Assembly: GCA_963754265.1 (NCBI GenBank)
Contig: CAVWFB010000004.1
Coordinates: forward strand, 1-64,000
Direction of reading: 5' to 3'
Length of the DNA stretch: 64,000 nt
DNA from: AC-32 sp963754265
GTDB lineage: Bacteria > Actinomycetota > Thermoleophilia > Gaiellales > Gaiellaceae
The stretch's first letter is position 1, and every line of letters begins with the position of its first letter. The notes below the pieces were generated by a model, which was not told the DNA's origin, ran no database searches, and saw only the letters and a list, made by a program, of their open reading frames with translations. The translations under genes and the position numbers were made by a program. Below, piece by piece: positions 51,967-64,000 of the stretch.

Positions 51967-52579
51967 ACGCCGCTTCGGTTTTCGAAAGCCGTGCGCGCAG
52001 GCCCGCTCGGGCGCGGTGTGCGTAGCACTTCGCGGTCCCCACGGGCATGCCCTCCCGCGCCGAGATCTCGGCGAACGAGAAGCCGAGCGCGTCCTTCAAG
52101 ACGACCACGCTCGCCTGCTCCTGCGAGAGGCCCGCGAGGCCCGCGCCGAGCGCGTGCCGAAGCTCCGCGAGGTCGGCCTCCCGGGCCGGATCGCCCTCGC
52201 CCGCGACGCGCTCGTCGTCGAGCAGCGGCTCGCACCGGCGCACACGCTGGCGATCGGCGACATCCCGGCAGGTGTTGACCACGAGGCGGTGGAGCCACGT
52301 CGCGAACTGGGACTCGCCGCGGAACTGGCGCAGCCGGAGGCAGAGCTTGGCGAGCGCCTCCTGGGCGGCGTCGCGGGCGTCCTCGGGATCGGCGAGCACC
52401 TGTGCGGCCAGGCGCTCGACGCGCGGAGCATGCCGCTCGCAGAGCGCCGCCAGCGCGAGGCGGTCGCCGTCCTTCGCTCGCTTGACCAGGATCGGGTCAC
52501 TCAGCTTCTCGTAGACGAGCGGCCCCTCGGGCCGCGGGTCCTGACGAATCTGACGGCCCTTGCGGAGAGGAGGTTGCAC
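51965..52579 (-). CDS. ECF-type RNA polymerase sigma factor
   Basis: 204 aa. Region 2: RLAAQVLADPEDARDAAQEALAKLCLRLRQFRGESQFATWLHRLVVNTCRD (core-binding and -10 helices). Region 4: GLSQEQASVVVLKDALGFSFAEISAREGMPVGTAKCYAHRARAGLR. No membrane anti-sigma gene follows; a possible partner is not evident. GTG 52579 lies 21 bp from the divergent birA start. The 25-residue N-terminal extension (RKGRQIRQDPRPEG) is unusual, so the true start might be further in. Confidence 0.9.
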   Translation of the reverse strand: MQPPLRKGRQIRQDPRPEGPLVYEKLSDPILVKRAKDGDRLALAALCERHAPRVERLAAQVLADPEDARDAAQEALAKLCLRLRQFRGESQFATWLHRLVVNTCRDVADRQRVRRCEPLLDDERVAGEGDPAREADLAELRHALGAGLAGLSQEQASVVVLKDALGFSFAEISAREGMPVGTAKCYAHRARAGLRARLSKTEAA

Positions 52580-52600
52580 GGCGGCCCTAGTCTACGTCCC

Positions 52601-53173
52601 GTGCCCGACTCGCTCGCGCCGGAGACCCTGGTTCCGCGGCTGCGCGGGCGCTTCGGCAGCGACTACGTCTACGTCGAGTCGACCCCGTCCACGCAGCTGC
52701 TCCTGGATCCCGACGCGCCCGAGGGGGCCCTCGTCGTCGCCGGCGAGCAGACCGCGGGGCGAGGGCGGCTCGGGCGGCGCTGGCTCGTCCCGGCGGGAAC
52801 GAGCCTCCTCTGCTCGCTCCAGCTCAGGCCGAGCATCTCGCAGGAGCGGCTGCCGGAGCTGACCGGAGTCGCCGCGCGTGCCTGCGCGGAGACGTTGGCC
52901 GCTCTGACGGGGCTCGAGCCGGAGGTCAAGTTCCCCAACGACGTGCTCATCGGAGGACGCAAGGTGGCGGGGATCCTCGCCGAGGCACGTGAGGGGCGCG
53001 TCGTGCTGGGAATCGGCATCAACGTCAACGTGGCCGAGAACGAGCTCCCGACGGAGGTCGACCGCCCGGCGACCTCGCTGCTGGTGGAAACCGACCGCGA
53101 GCTCGACCGCGCCGAGCTGCTCCTGGAGCTTCTCGTGCGGCTCGAGCGCGCCTACGACGCCTGGCTTGGCTAG
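52601..53173 (+). CDS. birA: Biotin-[acetyl-CoA-carboxylase] ligase
   Basis: 190-aa monofunctional biotin protein ligase, lacking the N-terminal DNA-binding domain of bifunctional BirA. VYVESTPSTQLLL, GRGRLGRRWLVPAGTSLLCS (biotinyl-AMP loop), VKFPNDVLIGGRKVAGILAEA and LGIGINVNV. The target is the biotin carrier protein of acetyl-CoA carboxylase. GTG 52601 has no Shine-Dalgarno. Its stop is shared with the convergent amidase gene in CTAG. Confidence 0.92.
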   Translation: MPDSLAPETLVPRLRGRFGSDYVYVESTPSTQLLLDPDAPEGALVVAGEQTAGRGRLGRRWLVPAGTSLLCSLQLRPSISQERLPELTGVAARACAETLAALTGLEPEVKFPNDVLIGGRKVAGILAEAREGRVVLGIGINVNVAENELPTEVDRPATSLLVETDRELDRAELLLELLVRLERAYDAWLG

Positions 53174-55227
53174 GGCCCGCGAATCTGCCGGCTCTGGTTG
53201 CCGGCCGCATCGCGGAGGAAGGCCCGCAGCGTACGGATCGAACCGCGATGACCGACGCGGAAAAAGCCGGCACGCTTGACCGCCAGGACATGGGCGCGCC
53301 CGTTCAGGACGACGGTCAGCCGGCCGGGCTCGCTGAGCCAGAACCGCAGCAGGCGTAACGAGGCGAGCCTCAGGACCGGCGGCTTGGTATCCACGCGGAC
53401 GAAGACGGACTGCTTGACCGTGAGGAGCGCGTCCGTCGCGACCACGACCGCCGAGTAGCGCCCGTCGCGCAGCCCGCCGCCGTCCCAGTCGACCCGCTGC
53501 GCGCCAGCCTGGAGATCGGCGTCGAACGGCGTCGCGACCAGCGTGCCGGCGCGCAGGATCCGTAGCTGGACGTGTGCGGGCGCGTTCAACCGGAACGAGA
53601 AGGCGAGGGTGTCGAGCCGGCCGTCTCCGTTCGGTGAGACCGCTGCAGCGCTCGTCGCGAACGACGCCAGCGTCCGGTCGACCGAGATCGGCCGCGTCGT
53701 CTGCACCTGCGTGCCTCGATCGTCTTTCGCGGCGAGCACCAGCCGGTAGCGCCCATCCGGCAGCGCAACGCTGCTCCAGACGAAGCTCTGCGTTCCGGCC
53801 GTCTTCCGCTGCGAGAAGAGCGTCCCGACGGTGTCCCCGAAGCTGTCGACCACGGACGCGGTCACGAGCGCCGGCGCCGTCAGCCGATAGGTGATCGTCG
53901 CCGAGTCGCCGCGGCCATCGCCGTTCGGGGTCACGATCGCCGGCGCGAGCTTCAGCTGCTGTAGGGCAAGCGGCGCGGGCGCGGTGCCGATCGTTCCCGC
54001 AGCCGAGCGCATCTGTGGAGAACTGATCGTCCACGTGTACTGACCCGAGGTCGCCGCGCTGGCGTCCCAGGTCCAGTCGACGTTGGTCCCGATCCCGGCC
54101 CCGCTCGCAACGACGGCCTTGCTCTGATTCCTGACCGTCACGACCCAGGCAATCCGGTCGGAGAGCCTGGCCGTGAAGCGGACCGGCCCGCCGAGCGTCC
54201 CGGTCACTGCCGGCGAGTAGAGCTTCGGCAGCCCGCTCTGCGCCACAGCGTCCCGAATCGAAGGCAGCTGCGCGTAGAGGCTCTGGCCGGGACAACTCGT
54301 GGGGTAGACGTCGCGATGCCCGGAGACCGCGCGCAGGGTGACCGCTCTCCCGGACGCATAGCGCGGGTTGCCGGACGAGACCCTGACGACACTCGAGAGC
54401 GGGTCGACGTGATCGAGGTCGAGCCGCCAGGCGATCAGCGAGACGAGGGCGGCTCGCGCCGCGGGCGTGATCCCCGTCGAGCTGAAGTCGCCGATTACCG
54501 CGATCCCGACCGAGCCGGTGTTGAAGCCCTGTGCGTGGGCGCCGATCACGGCCCGCGTCATACCGCCGTAGCGGCCTTCGAAGATCTGGCCGTACTTGTC
54601 GACGAGGAAGTTGTAGCCGATGTCGTTCCAGCCGTTCCCCTTCACGTGGTACAGCTCGATCGCCTTCACGATCGAGGCCGACTGGGCCTTCGTGTACGAG
54701 TTCGACCCGGCCGTGTGGTGGACGATCGCGAGATGAACCGCATCCGCATAGAACGGCGCCCCTCGCCGAATCGACTCGTCCGCGTGCCAGCCGGAGCGCG
54801 TGATGATCGCCGGCGCCCCTGCCAGGTGAGCGCCCTTGGTCCGCAGGCGCTGCCTCGGGCTGCGTACGAAGTACGCCCGCATCCTGGCGACGCGGCCAAC
54901 CGTCCGGTACTGGATGCCGTTCGAGGGACCCGTCCAGAAGGGGCTCGCGACGCGCCAGCCGCGGCTCGCTCGGCGCTCCGGGCCGTTGTCCGGAAGCGCA
55001 TCCTCGGGCGAGAAGGCCCGCCAAGCGCTCCAACGGCCCGCGAGGTTCCTCGTCCGGTACTTGACCACTCCAGGCCCCTGCCAATGCAGGCCGACGAGCT
55101 CGAACACGCCCGTAGAGACCGCCTTGCCCGAAGGCTGAGGCGAGAGATCTCGCGCCACCAGCCCGGCACCAAGGGCGGACCCGGGGAAAGCGGCGGCGAG
55201 GACGGCTGCGACGACGAGCGGCCTCAT
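53170..55227 (-). CDS. Secreted PGRP/amidase_2 peptidoglycan amidase with Ig-like repeats
   Basis: 685 aa, ATG 55227 with signal peptide (RPLVVAAVLAAAFPGSALGA). Central amidase domain: LAIVHHTAGSNSY and SGHRDVYPTSCPGQSLYAQL (zinc His/His/Cys), YNFLVDKYGQIFEGRYGG. It resembles cell-wall amidases of the Ami2/CwlM or PGRP type. The C-terminal half carries two FlgD/Ig-like repeats introduced by VTPNGDGRGDSATI and VSPNGDGRLDTLAF. Acts in cell-wall turnover outside the membrane. Confidence 0.9.
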   Translation of the reverse strand: MRPLVVAAVLAAAFPGSALGAGLVARDLSPQPSGKAVSTGVFELVGLHWQGPGVVKYRTRNLAGRWSAWRAFSPEDALPDNGPERRASRGWRVASPFWTGPSNGIQYRTVGRVARMRAYFVRSPRQRLRTKGAHLAGAPAIITRSGWHADESIRRGAPFYADAVHLAIVHHTAGSNSYTKAQSASIVKAIELYHVKGNGWNDIGYNFLVDKYGQIFEGRYGGMTRAVIGAHAQGFNTGSVGIAVIGDFSSTGITPAARAALVSLIAWRLDLDHVDPLSSVVRVSSGNPRYASGRAVTLRAVSGHRDVYPTSCPGQSLYAQLPSIRDAVAQSGLPKLYSPAVTGTLGGPVRFTARLSDRIAWVVTVRNQSKAVVASGAGIGTNVDWTWDASAATSGQYTWTISSPQMRSAAGTIGTAPAPLALQQLKLAPAIVTPNGDGRGDSATITYRLTAPALVTASVVDSFGDTVGTLFSQRKTAGTQSFVWSSVALPDGRYRLVLAAKDDRGTQVQTTRPISVDRTLASFATSAAAVSPNGDGRLDTLAFSFRLNAPAHVQLRILRAGTLVATPFDADLQAGAQRVDWDGGGLRDGRYSAVVVATDALLTVKQSVFVRVDTKPPVLRLASLRLLRFWLSEPGRLTVVLNGRAHVLAVKRAGFFRVGHRGSIRTLRAFLRDAAGNQSRQIRGP

Positions 55228-55256
55228 CCGAGGCGTCGCTCGCGATGCCGACTTCA

Positions 55257-55322
55257 GCACGCGCGGGCTCTGCTCGCGCGTGCGTCGGAACTGACTGGTC
55301 GACGCGATTGCATTCAATTGAA
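55257..55322. promoter_or_regulatory. Inverted repeats in the amidase/NfeD divergent gap
   Basis: GCACGCGCG (55257-55265) and CGCGCGTGC (55275-55283) form a 9-bp stem that would be in the amidase mRNA leader. Further upstream the AT-rich palindrome TTCAATTGAA (55313-55322) stands out in this GC-rich sequence. The gap is 185 bp; both promoters must lie here. Confidence 0.4.
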
Positions 55323-55393
55323 CCCGCCTAGGGCTTGACCCGCTTCGAGGCTCGCACACGCCTTCCTGGCCCGCAAGGGAAAACCCGGCCCGC

Positions 55394-55402
55394 TGATAGA
55401 AT
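55394..55402 (+). promoter_or_regulatory. Extended -10 promoter of the NfeD gene
   Basis: TGATAGAAT has the extended -10 form (TG, one base, TAGAAT). It ends 10 nt before GTG 55413, leaving a leader of only a few nucleotides. No convincing -35, as is usual with extended -10 promoters. Confidence 0.5.
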
Positions 55403-55412
55403 CTTTACGACT

Positions 55413-56714
55413 GTGAAAGGGCCGTATCTGCGGGCACTTTTCGGCTTGATGGCCGTGGCGCTCGCCGTTCCGGCACTGGCCTTCGCCGCCGACTCCGGCC
55501 GGCCGCGCGTATTGGCGATCCACTACGTGCTCGAGGTCAACCCGGTCACCTCCAGCTACCTCGACCACCAGCTCCACCGCGCCCAGAAGGACGGCTACAA
55601 CGCGGCCGTGATCGTCCTCGACACCCCGGGCGGCCTCTCCGAATCGATGCGGACGATCGTCAAGACCGAGCTCAGCTCGAAGATCCCGGTGATCGTCTAC
55701 GTCTCACCGCCGGGTGCGCGAGCCGCCTCGGCGGGCGTGTGGATCGGCCAGGCCGCCGACGTGCTCGCGATGGCACCGGCGACCAACATCGGCTCCTCGA
55801 CGCCGATCAACGGCAACGGCACCAACCTCGGCAGCGACCTCCGGCGCAAAGTGCTGAACGACGCGGCCGCCTCGCTGCGCGGCCTCGCCAAGTTCCACGG
55901 CCGCAATGCCGCGTGGGCCGACCTGGCCGTGCGCAAGGCCTCGAACCTGACGGCCGAGCAGGCCCTGCGGATGAACGTGATCGACGACATCGCCCCGAAC
56001 CTGCCGGCGCTCCTGAACAAGATCGACGGCCGCAAGACCGTCGGCAAGGGCTTCGTCCTCCACACGGCCAACGCGCAGATCGTCGACGTGAACCCGGGCT
56101 TCTTCACGCGCCTGCTGAACGCGCTGATCGACCCGAACTTGATCCCGCTGCTCTTCCTCGCCGGGATCGCGGGGATCGGGTTCGAGATCTTCCACCCCGG
56201 CGTCGTCCTCCCGGGCGCACTCGGCGCGGTCGCGCTCCTGACGGCTCTCTTCGGCTTCGCCGTCCTGCCCTTGAGCTGGACCGGGCTGGGCCTCCTCATC
56301 CTCGGGGCCGCGCTCCTCGTGATCGACGCGCACGTGGTCAGCCACGGCACGCTCACGGTCTCGGGCCTGATCAGCATCGTGGTCGGCTCCCTGATGCTCT
56401 TCCACAACGCACCGGCGCCCTACAACGACGTGAACGCTCCGCTGTTGATCGTGTTCGCGGCGTTGCTGGGAAGCATCTGGGTTTTCGCGCTGACCAAGGC
56501 GGTGCAGGTGCGCAGGAGCCCCGTTGCGGCGGGCCCCGAGACGATGGTCGGCGAAGTCGGAGAGGCCCGGCGCGACGATCTCGTGTTCGTCCACGGCGAG
56601 CTCTGGCGCGCGCGGCCTCGTTCGGGCGAGCCGCTGCGGCCGGGCCAACGGGTTCGCGTCGCCGGCGTCGGCCCGGAGCTCATCCTCGAAGTGGAACCTG
56701 TCGCCGCCGAGTAG
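55413..56714 (+). CDS. NfeD-family membrane-bound ClpP-class protease
   Basis: 433 aa. Signal/anchor (YLRALFGLMAVALAVPALAFA), ClpP-like protease domain with VIVLDTPGGLSESM, GARAASAGVWIGQAADVLAM (catalytic Ser) and RRKVLNDAAASLRGLAKFHGRN (Lys region), then four hydrophobic helices (about 250-350) and a C-terminal NfeD OB-fold domain (MVGEVGEA, VFVHGELWRARP). Family role: membrane quality control of slipin/stomatin. The following gene encodes exactly such a slipin, 9 nt downstream. Confidence 0.92.
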   Translation: MKGPYLRALFGLMAVALAVPALAFAADSGRPRVLAIHYVLEVNPVTSSYLDHQLHRAQKDGYNAAVIVLDTPGGLSESMRTIVKTELSSKIPVIVYVSPPGARAASAGVWIGQAADVLAMAPATNIGSSTPINGNGTNLGSDLRRKVLNDAAASLRGLAKFHGRNAAWADLAVRKASNLTAEQALRMNVIDDIAPNLPALLNKIDGRKTVGKGFVLHTANAQIVDVNPGFFTRLLNALIDPNLIPLLFLAGIAGIGFEIFHPGVVLPGALGAVALLTALFGFAVLPLSWTGLGLLILGAALLVIDAHVVSHGTLTVSGLISIVVGSLMLFHNAPAPYNDVNAPLLIVFAALLGSIWVFALTKAVQVRRSPVAAGPETMVGEVGEARRDDLVFVHGELWRARPRSGEPLRPGQRVRVAGVGPELILEVEPVAAE

Positions 56715-56723
56715 GATCGGGTC

Positions 56724-57485
56724 GTGACCGCAGCTCTCATTGCCGTCGTCGTCCTGCTCTTCCTGGTTCTGCTCTTCCTGATCTCGGCGATCAAGGTCGC
56801 ACGCGAATACGAGCGCGGGATCATCTTCCGCCTCGGCCGCTTGCTTCCCGAGCCCAAGGGCCCCGGCCTCTTCATCCTGATCCCGATCGTCGACCGGATG
56901 GTGAAGGTCGACCTGCGCACGATCACGCTCAACATCCCGCCGCAGGAGGTCATCACCAAGGACAACGTGCCGGTGCGGGTCAACGCCGTCGCGTACTTCC
57001 GGATCGTCGAGCCGAAGAACGCGATCGTCCAGGTCGAGAACTTCATGGTCGCGACCTCGCAGATCGCCCAGACGACGCTGCGGTCGGTGCTCGGCCAGCA
57101 TCTGCTGGACGAGCTGCTCTCCGAGCGCGACAAGATCAACGCGATCCTCCAGGAGATCATCGACGAGGCCACCGCGCCCTGGGGAATCAAGGTCTCGATC
57201 GTCGAGGTCAAGGACGTCGAGATCCCCTCAGGGATGCAGCGCGCGATGGCACGGCAGGCCGAGGCCGAGCGTGAGCGGCGGGCGAAGGTGATCGCGGCGG
57301 AGGGCGAGTTCCAGGCCTCGGAGCGGCTGAAGGACGCCGCGCTCGTGATCGAAGACCATCCGATCGGCCTGCAGCTGCGGTACCTGCAGACGCTCGTCGA
57401 GCTCGGCTCTTCGGCGTCCACGACCATCGTCTTCCCCGCGCCGATCGACCTGCTGACACCGTTCCTCGAAAAGCTCAAGAGCTGA
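56724..57485 (+). CDS. Slipin/stomatin (SPFH domain) protein
   Basis: 253 aa. N-terminal membrane helix (ALIAVVVLLFLVLLFLISAI), SPFH domain (REYERGIIFRLGRLL, PGLFILIPIVDRMVKVDLRTITLNIPPQEVITKDNVPVRVNAVAYFRI) and a coiled coil RAMARQAEAERERRAKVIAAEGE. Scaffold for membrane microdomains; partner and likely substrate of the NfeD protease. GTG 56724. Its stop overlaps the first codon of the GalT-like gene. Confidence 0.94.
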   Translation: MTAALIAVVVLLFLVLLFLISAIKVAREYERGIIFRLGRLLPEPKGPGLFILIPIVDRMVKVDLRTITLNIPPQEVITKDNVPVRVNAVAYFRIVEPKNAIVQVENFMVATSQIAQTTLRSVLGQHLLDELLSERDKINAILQEIIDEATAPWGIKVSIVEVKDVEIPSGMQRAMARQAEAERERRAKVIAAEGEFQASERLKDAALVIEDHPIGLQLRYLQTLVELGSSASTTIVFPAPIDLLTPFLEKLKS

Positions 57486-58363
57486 GCATCGACCTGCGGG
57501 TCGACCCGCTCTCCGGGCGCCGGGTCGTGGTCGCGCCGGGCCGGTCCGGCCGCCCTGGTGCCGGCGCTCCGGTCCTCGAGCCGACGACGCCGGAGGTGCT
57601 CGAAGCCTGCCCCTTCTGCGAGGGGAGAGAGGATCGCACTCCACCCGAGGTTCTCGCCCTGCCGTCGGAGGCGCGCCGGCCCGACACGCCGGGCTGGCAG
57701 GTACGCGTCGTCCCGAACAAGTATCCGGCGTTCGACCACCAGGAGGTGGTCATCCATTCACCCGAGCACCGGCGGTCGATCGCCGAGCTCGACGACGGAC
57801 ACCTGGAGCTCGTCGCCGAGGCCTGGCGCCTGCGGTCCGAGGCCGCGCGCGAGAGCGGGTACCCGTACGTCTTCGCCGGCATCAACGAGGGCCGCGCGGC
57901 CGGCGCGAGCCTCCAGCACACGCACTCGCAGCTCATTTGGCTCCGGGACGAGCCCCCCGCCGCGGCAGCGGAGCATGCCGAGGGAGATTGCCGTCTCTGT
58001 GAATATCTGCGCCGCGAGCAGAACGGAGGCACGCGGGTCGTCGAGGAGCGTGACGGGCTCGTCCTGTTGTGCCCGTTCGCAAGCCGTTCGCCCTACGAAT
58101 GCCTCGTCGCACCGCTCGAGCACGAGCCGGACGGCTTCGCCAGCGAGCGCCTGGGAGCCGCTCTCGCGCTAGCCGCCGGCGCCCTGCGGCGACTCCATGC
58201 GGTCGACGAGCCGCGGCCCGCGAACCTCTGGCTGCACGAGGCCGGGCACTGGCACCTCGAGGTCCTCCCGCGCCTGAGCGTCTTTGCGGCCGTCGAGCTG
58301 GGCTCGGGCCTCTACGTGAACACACTCGCGCCGGAAGAGGCGGCGCAAGCTCTGCGAGGCTAG
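57482..58363 (+). CDS. galT: Galactose-1-phosphate uridylyltransferase-like protein (GalT family)
   Basis: 293 aa if started at CTG 57482. The region LSIDLRVDPLSGRRVVVAPGRSGRPG aligns with the usual GalT N terminus, but the only canonical in-frame start is GTG 57527, inside it, which would cut 15 residues. CTG 57482 overlaps the slipin stop as CTGA. Other motifs: zinc CPFCEG, VRVVPNKYPAF, AGINEGRAAGASLQHTHSQLIW (catalytic HTHSQ in place of HPHGQ) and a second half with CRLCEYLR. Could be GalT or another nucleotidyltransferase. Confidence 0.82.
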   Translation: MSIDLRVDPLSGRRVVVAPGRSGRPGAGAPVLEPTTPEVLEACPFCEGREDRTPPEVLALPSEARRPDTPGWQVRVVPNKYPAFDHQEVVIHSPEHRRSIAELDDGHLELVAEAWRLRSEAARESGYPYVFAGINEGRAAGASLQHTHSQLIWLRDEPPAAAAEHAEGDCRLCEYLRREQNGGTRVVEERDGLVLLCPFASRSPYECLVAPLEHEPDGFASERLGAALALAAGALRRLHAVDEPRPANLWLHEAGHWHLEVLPRLSVFAAVELGSGLYVNTLAPEEAAQALRG

Positions 58364-58662
58364 TCGACCACCGCTGCGCGGTTGGTCTCTCGAAAACGGC
58401 GCGCGGCCTCGATCGCCGCGCCGAGGTTCAGCCCCTTGTCCTTCGCCTGCTTGATCAGCATGACCGTCTCGAGCGCATCGATGTCGTAGATCCGCTGCTT
58501 CTTGCCCTTGGTCGGGATCTGGGCCTTGTTCGTCCAGTAGTCGAGCTGCATCTTGGAGATGCCGGCGATCTGGCAGACCTGGCCGAGGTAGAGCTCGATC
58601 TTGTCGAGGTGTTCCCCGATGTCGATCGGCTCGAGGAAGTCAGGTGCCGTGTCATATGCCAT
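58360..58662 (-). CDS. MerR-like transcriptional regulator (100 aa)
   Basis: A compact helix-turn-helix protein: LGQVCQIAGISKMQLDYWTNKAQIPTKGKKQRIYDIDALETVMLIKQAKDKGLNLGAAIEAARRF. The wing and the basic YDIDAL segment match MerR-family DNA-binding domains, with no effector-binding domain. ATG 58662. It follows gyrA by 81 nt and has its own promoter/operator dyad; the stop is shared with galT in CTAG. Confidence 0.85.
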   Translation of the reverse strand: MAYDTAPDFLEPIDIGEHLDKIELYLGQVCQIAGISKMQLDYWTNKAQIPTKGKKQRIYDIDALETVMLIKQAKDKGLNLGAAIEAARRFRETNRAAVVD

Positions 58663-58694
58663 CTCTGCCTCCGCCTGGGCGCGCGCTTGTCTCT

Positions 58695-58728
58695 CGAAAC
58701 TTATAACAACCTGTTTCGTGTTTGGGAA
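58695..58728 (-). promoter_or_regulatory. Promoter and dyad operator of the MerR-like gene
   Basis: Reverse strand: -35 TTCCCA (58728-58723), 17-nt spacer, -10 TATAAG (58705-58700). CGAAAC and GTTTCG (58695-58700, 58713-58718) form a 24-bp dyad overlapping the -10. MerR-family proteins bind such dyads at their own promoters, so autoregulation is likely. Confidence 0.55.
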
Positions 58729-58743
58729 GGGAACGGGCAGAAC

Positions 58744-61284
<2,541 letters not shown>

Positions 61285-61358
61285 TCAGGCCTCTCTTCGA
61301 TCACAGCATGCAGCGGAGCGTGTGATCCTAGGAGCGCTAGCTGTGCGCGGGTCCTGTG

Positions 61359-63743
<2,385 letters not shown>

Positions 63744-63748
63744 GAAAA

Positions 63749-63778
63749 AAGCCCTGCAAGTGAAGCATTTCCGGGCTT
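63749..63778 (-). terminator. Hairpin with T-tract in the gyrB leader (attenuator or terminator)
   Basis: Reverse strand: AAGCCC (63778-63773), GGAAA, TGC, loop, GCA, GGGCTT (63754-63749), then a T-run to 63745, reaching gyrB ATG at 63743. A 6-bp GC stem plus inner TGC/GCA pairs and the T-run is the textbook intrinsic terminator layout. It could end the upstream operon or attenuate gyrB. Confidence 0.55.
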
Positions 63779-63783
63779 ACATG

Positions 63784-63789
63784 AGTGTA
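63784..63789 (-). promoter_or_regulatory. Candidate -10 (TACACT) of gyrB
   Basis: Reverse-strand TACACT directly follows the stop codon of the upstream gene; transcription would start near 63777, at the first base of the AAGCCC stem, so that the entire leader is the hairpin. A start-stop pair ATG TAA lies at 63782-63777. No clear -35. Confidence 0.3.
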
Positions 63790-64000
63790 TCAGACCGCAC
63801 GGTCGTCAGCGGCTCTTGCGAGGCTCGCCCGCGCAGCTTTTTCTACCGATTTGCGCAGATCTTCCGACTCGATGCTGGCAGCCAAGGCGCGGGCCTCGCG
63901 CACCTGATCCAGCGTCGCCTCCGGGAGCGGCGTAGCTCGCCGCTCGTCGTCGGTCGAGACAGCCTCCGGAAGAGGCCCCGGGACGAATCGCAGCTTGCTC
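63790..64000 (-). CDS. DUF721/DciA-like protein, C-terminal part (runs off the window)
   Basis: Only the last 69 codons are inside: KLRFVPGPLPEAVSTDDER, TPLPEATLDQVREARALAASI, EDLRKSVEKAARASLARAA, stop at 63792-63790. Helical and charged. In Actinobacteria a DUF721 (DciA-like, helicase-loading) gene lies between recF and gyrB, and position plus the LRFVPGP segment support that here. The N-terminal domain is needed to confirm. Confidence 0.6.
   Translation of the reverse strand, partial: SKLRFVPGPLPEAVSTDDERRATPLPEATLDQVREARALAASIESEDLRKSVEKAARASLARAADDRAV

Overview
The window is about 64 kb of dense, very GC-rich bacterial DNA. GTG starts are frequent, stop/start overlaps (GTGA, ATGA) are common, and no gap exceeds about 240 bp. 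Gene content points to a deep-branching actinobacterium, most like Thermoleophilia (Gaiellales/Solirubrobacterales type). The clues are the DUF721-gyrB-gyrA order, an ECF42 sigma factor beside a YCII/DGPF protein, a Ku-LigD pair, LytS/LytTR signalling and an MrfA-type helicase, combined with E. coli-type accD/accA. This assignment is inference from gene content, not from a marker phylogeny. I see no prophage, insertion sequence or CRISPR array.

Layout. 1-4.1 kb: tRNA-Lys, then a four-gene nucleotide-sugar operon (2-epimerase, 6-dehydrogenase, 3-oxidoreductase, N-acyltransferase) that matches the UDP-diacetamido-mannuronate route without its aminotransferase. 4.1-8.7 kb: a secreted subtilase and a SpoIID-domain protein, with a frameshift that artificially fuses them, divergent from a membrane Ser/Thr kinase. 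8.7-11.6 kb: dTDP-rhamnose operon rfbACDB. 11.8-16.7 kb: Hsp20-Lon, a YtxH-like protein and an M23 peptidase. 16.7-22 kb: a TauE/SafE carrier split into two half-size genes, trehalose-phosphatase, an EamA permease, a LytS/LytTR pair and a Nudix hydrolase. 21.9-27 kb: two CYTH proteins, PolX, a dolichol-phosphate-mannose-synthase-like enzyme, thioredoxin and an orphan DppB permease. 27-30.2 kb: TPP riboswitch-thiD-thiM-thiE-thiL. 30.2-40.2 kb: MrfA-type helicase, PASTA protein, beta-propeller, YCII/ECF42, a dimethylargininase-like enzyme, GNAT, an ABC exporter and RsgA with a candidate leader peptide. 40.4-47.5 kb: LigD-Ku, accD-accA, an arginase-like protein and a HAD hydrolase. 47.5-55.2 kb: fabZ-H-D-G-F without acpP, an ECF sigma factor, BirA and a PGRP amidase. 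55.4-58.7 kb: NfeD-slipin, GalT-like and a MerR-like regulator. 58.7-64 kb: gyrA, gyrB and the end of a DUF721/DciA gene, which suggests the origin region (dnaA-dnaN-recF) lies just to the right.

How it fits together. Envelope synthesis and remodelling dominate: nucleotide sugars, rhamnose, mannosyl-phosphoprenol, peptidoglycan hydrolases and fatty-acid synthesis. Genome maintenance (Ku/LigD, PolX, helicase, gyrase) and stress proteolysis (Lon, Hsp20, NfeD/slipin) make up the rest. The most notable signals lie between genes. They are a palindromic element seen twice, one copy between the TPP riboswitch and thiD and flanked by a 14-bp duplication; a short leader ORF with a perfect Shine-Dalgarno before rsgA; a hairpin plus T-tract abutting the gyrB start; several genes with no canonical start codon where one is expected; and convergent gene pairs sharing a CTAG double stop.
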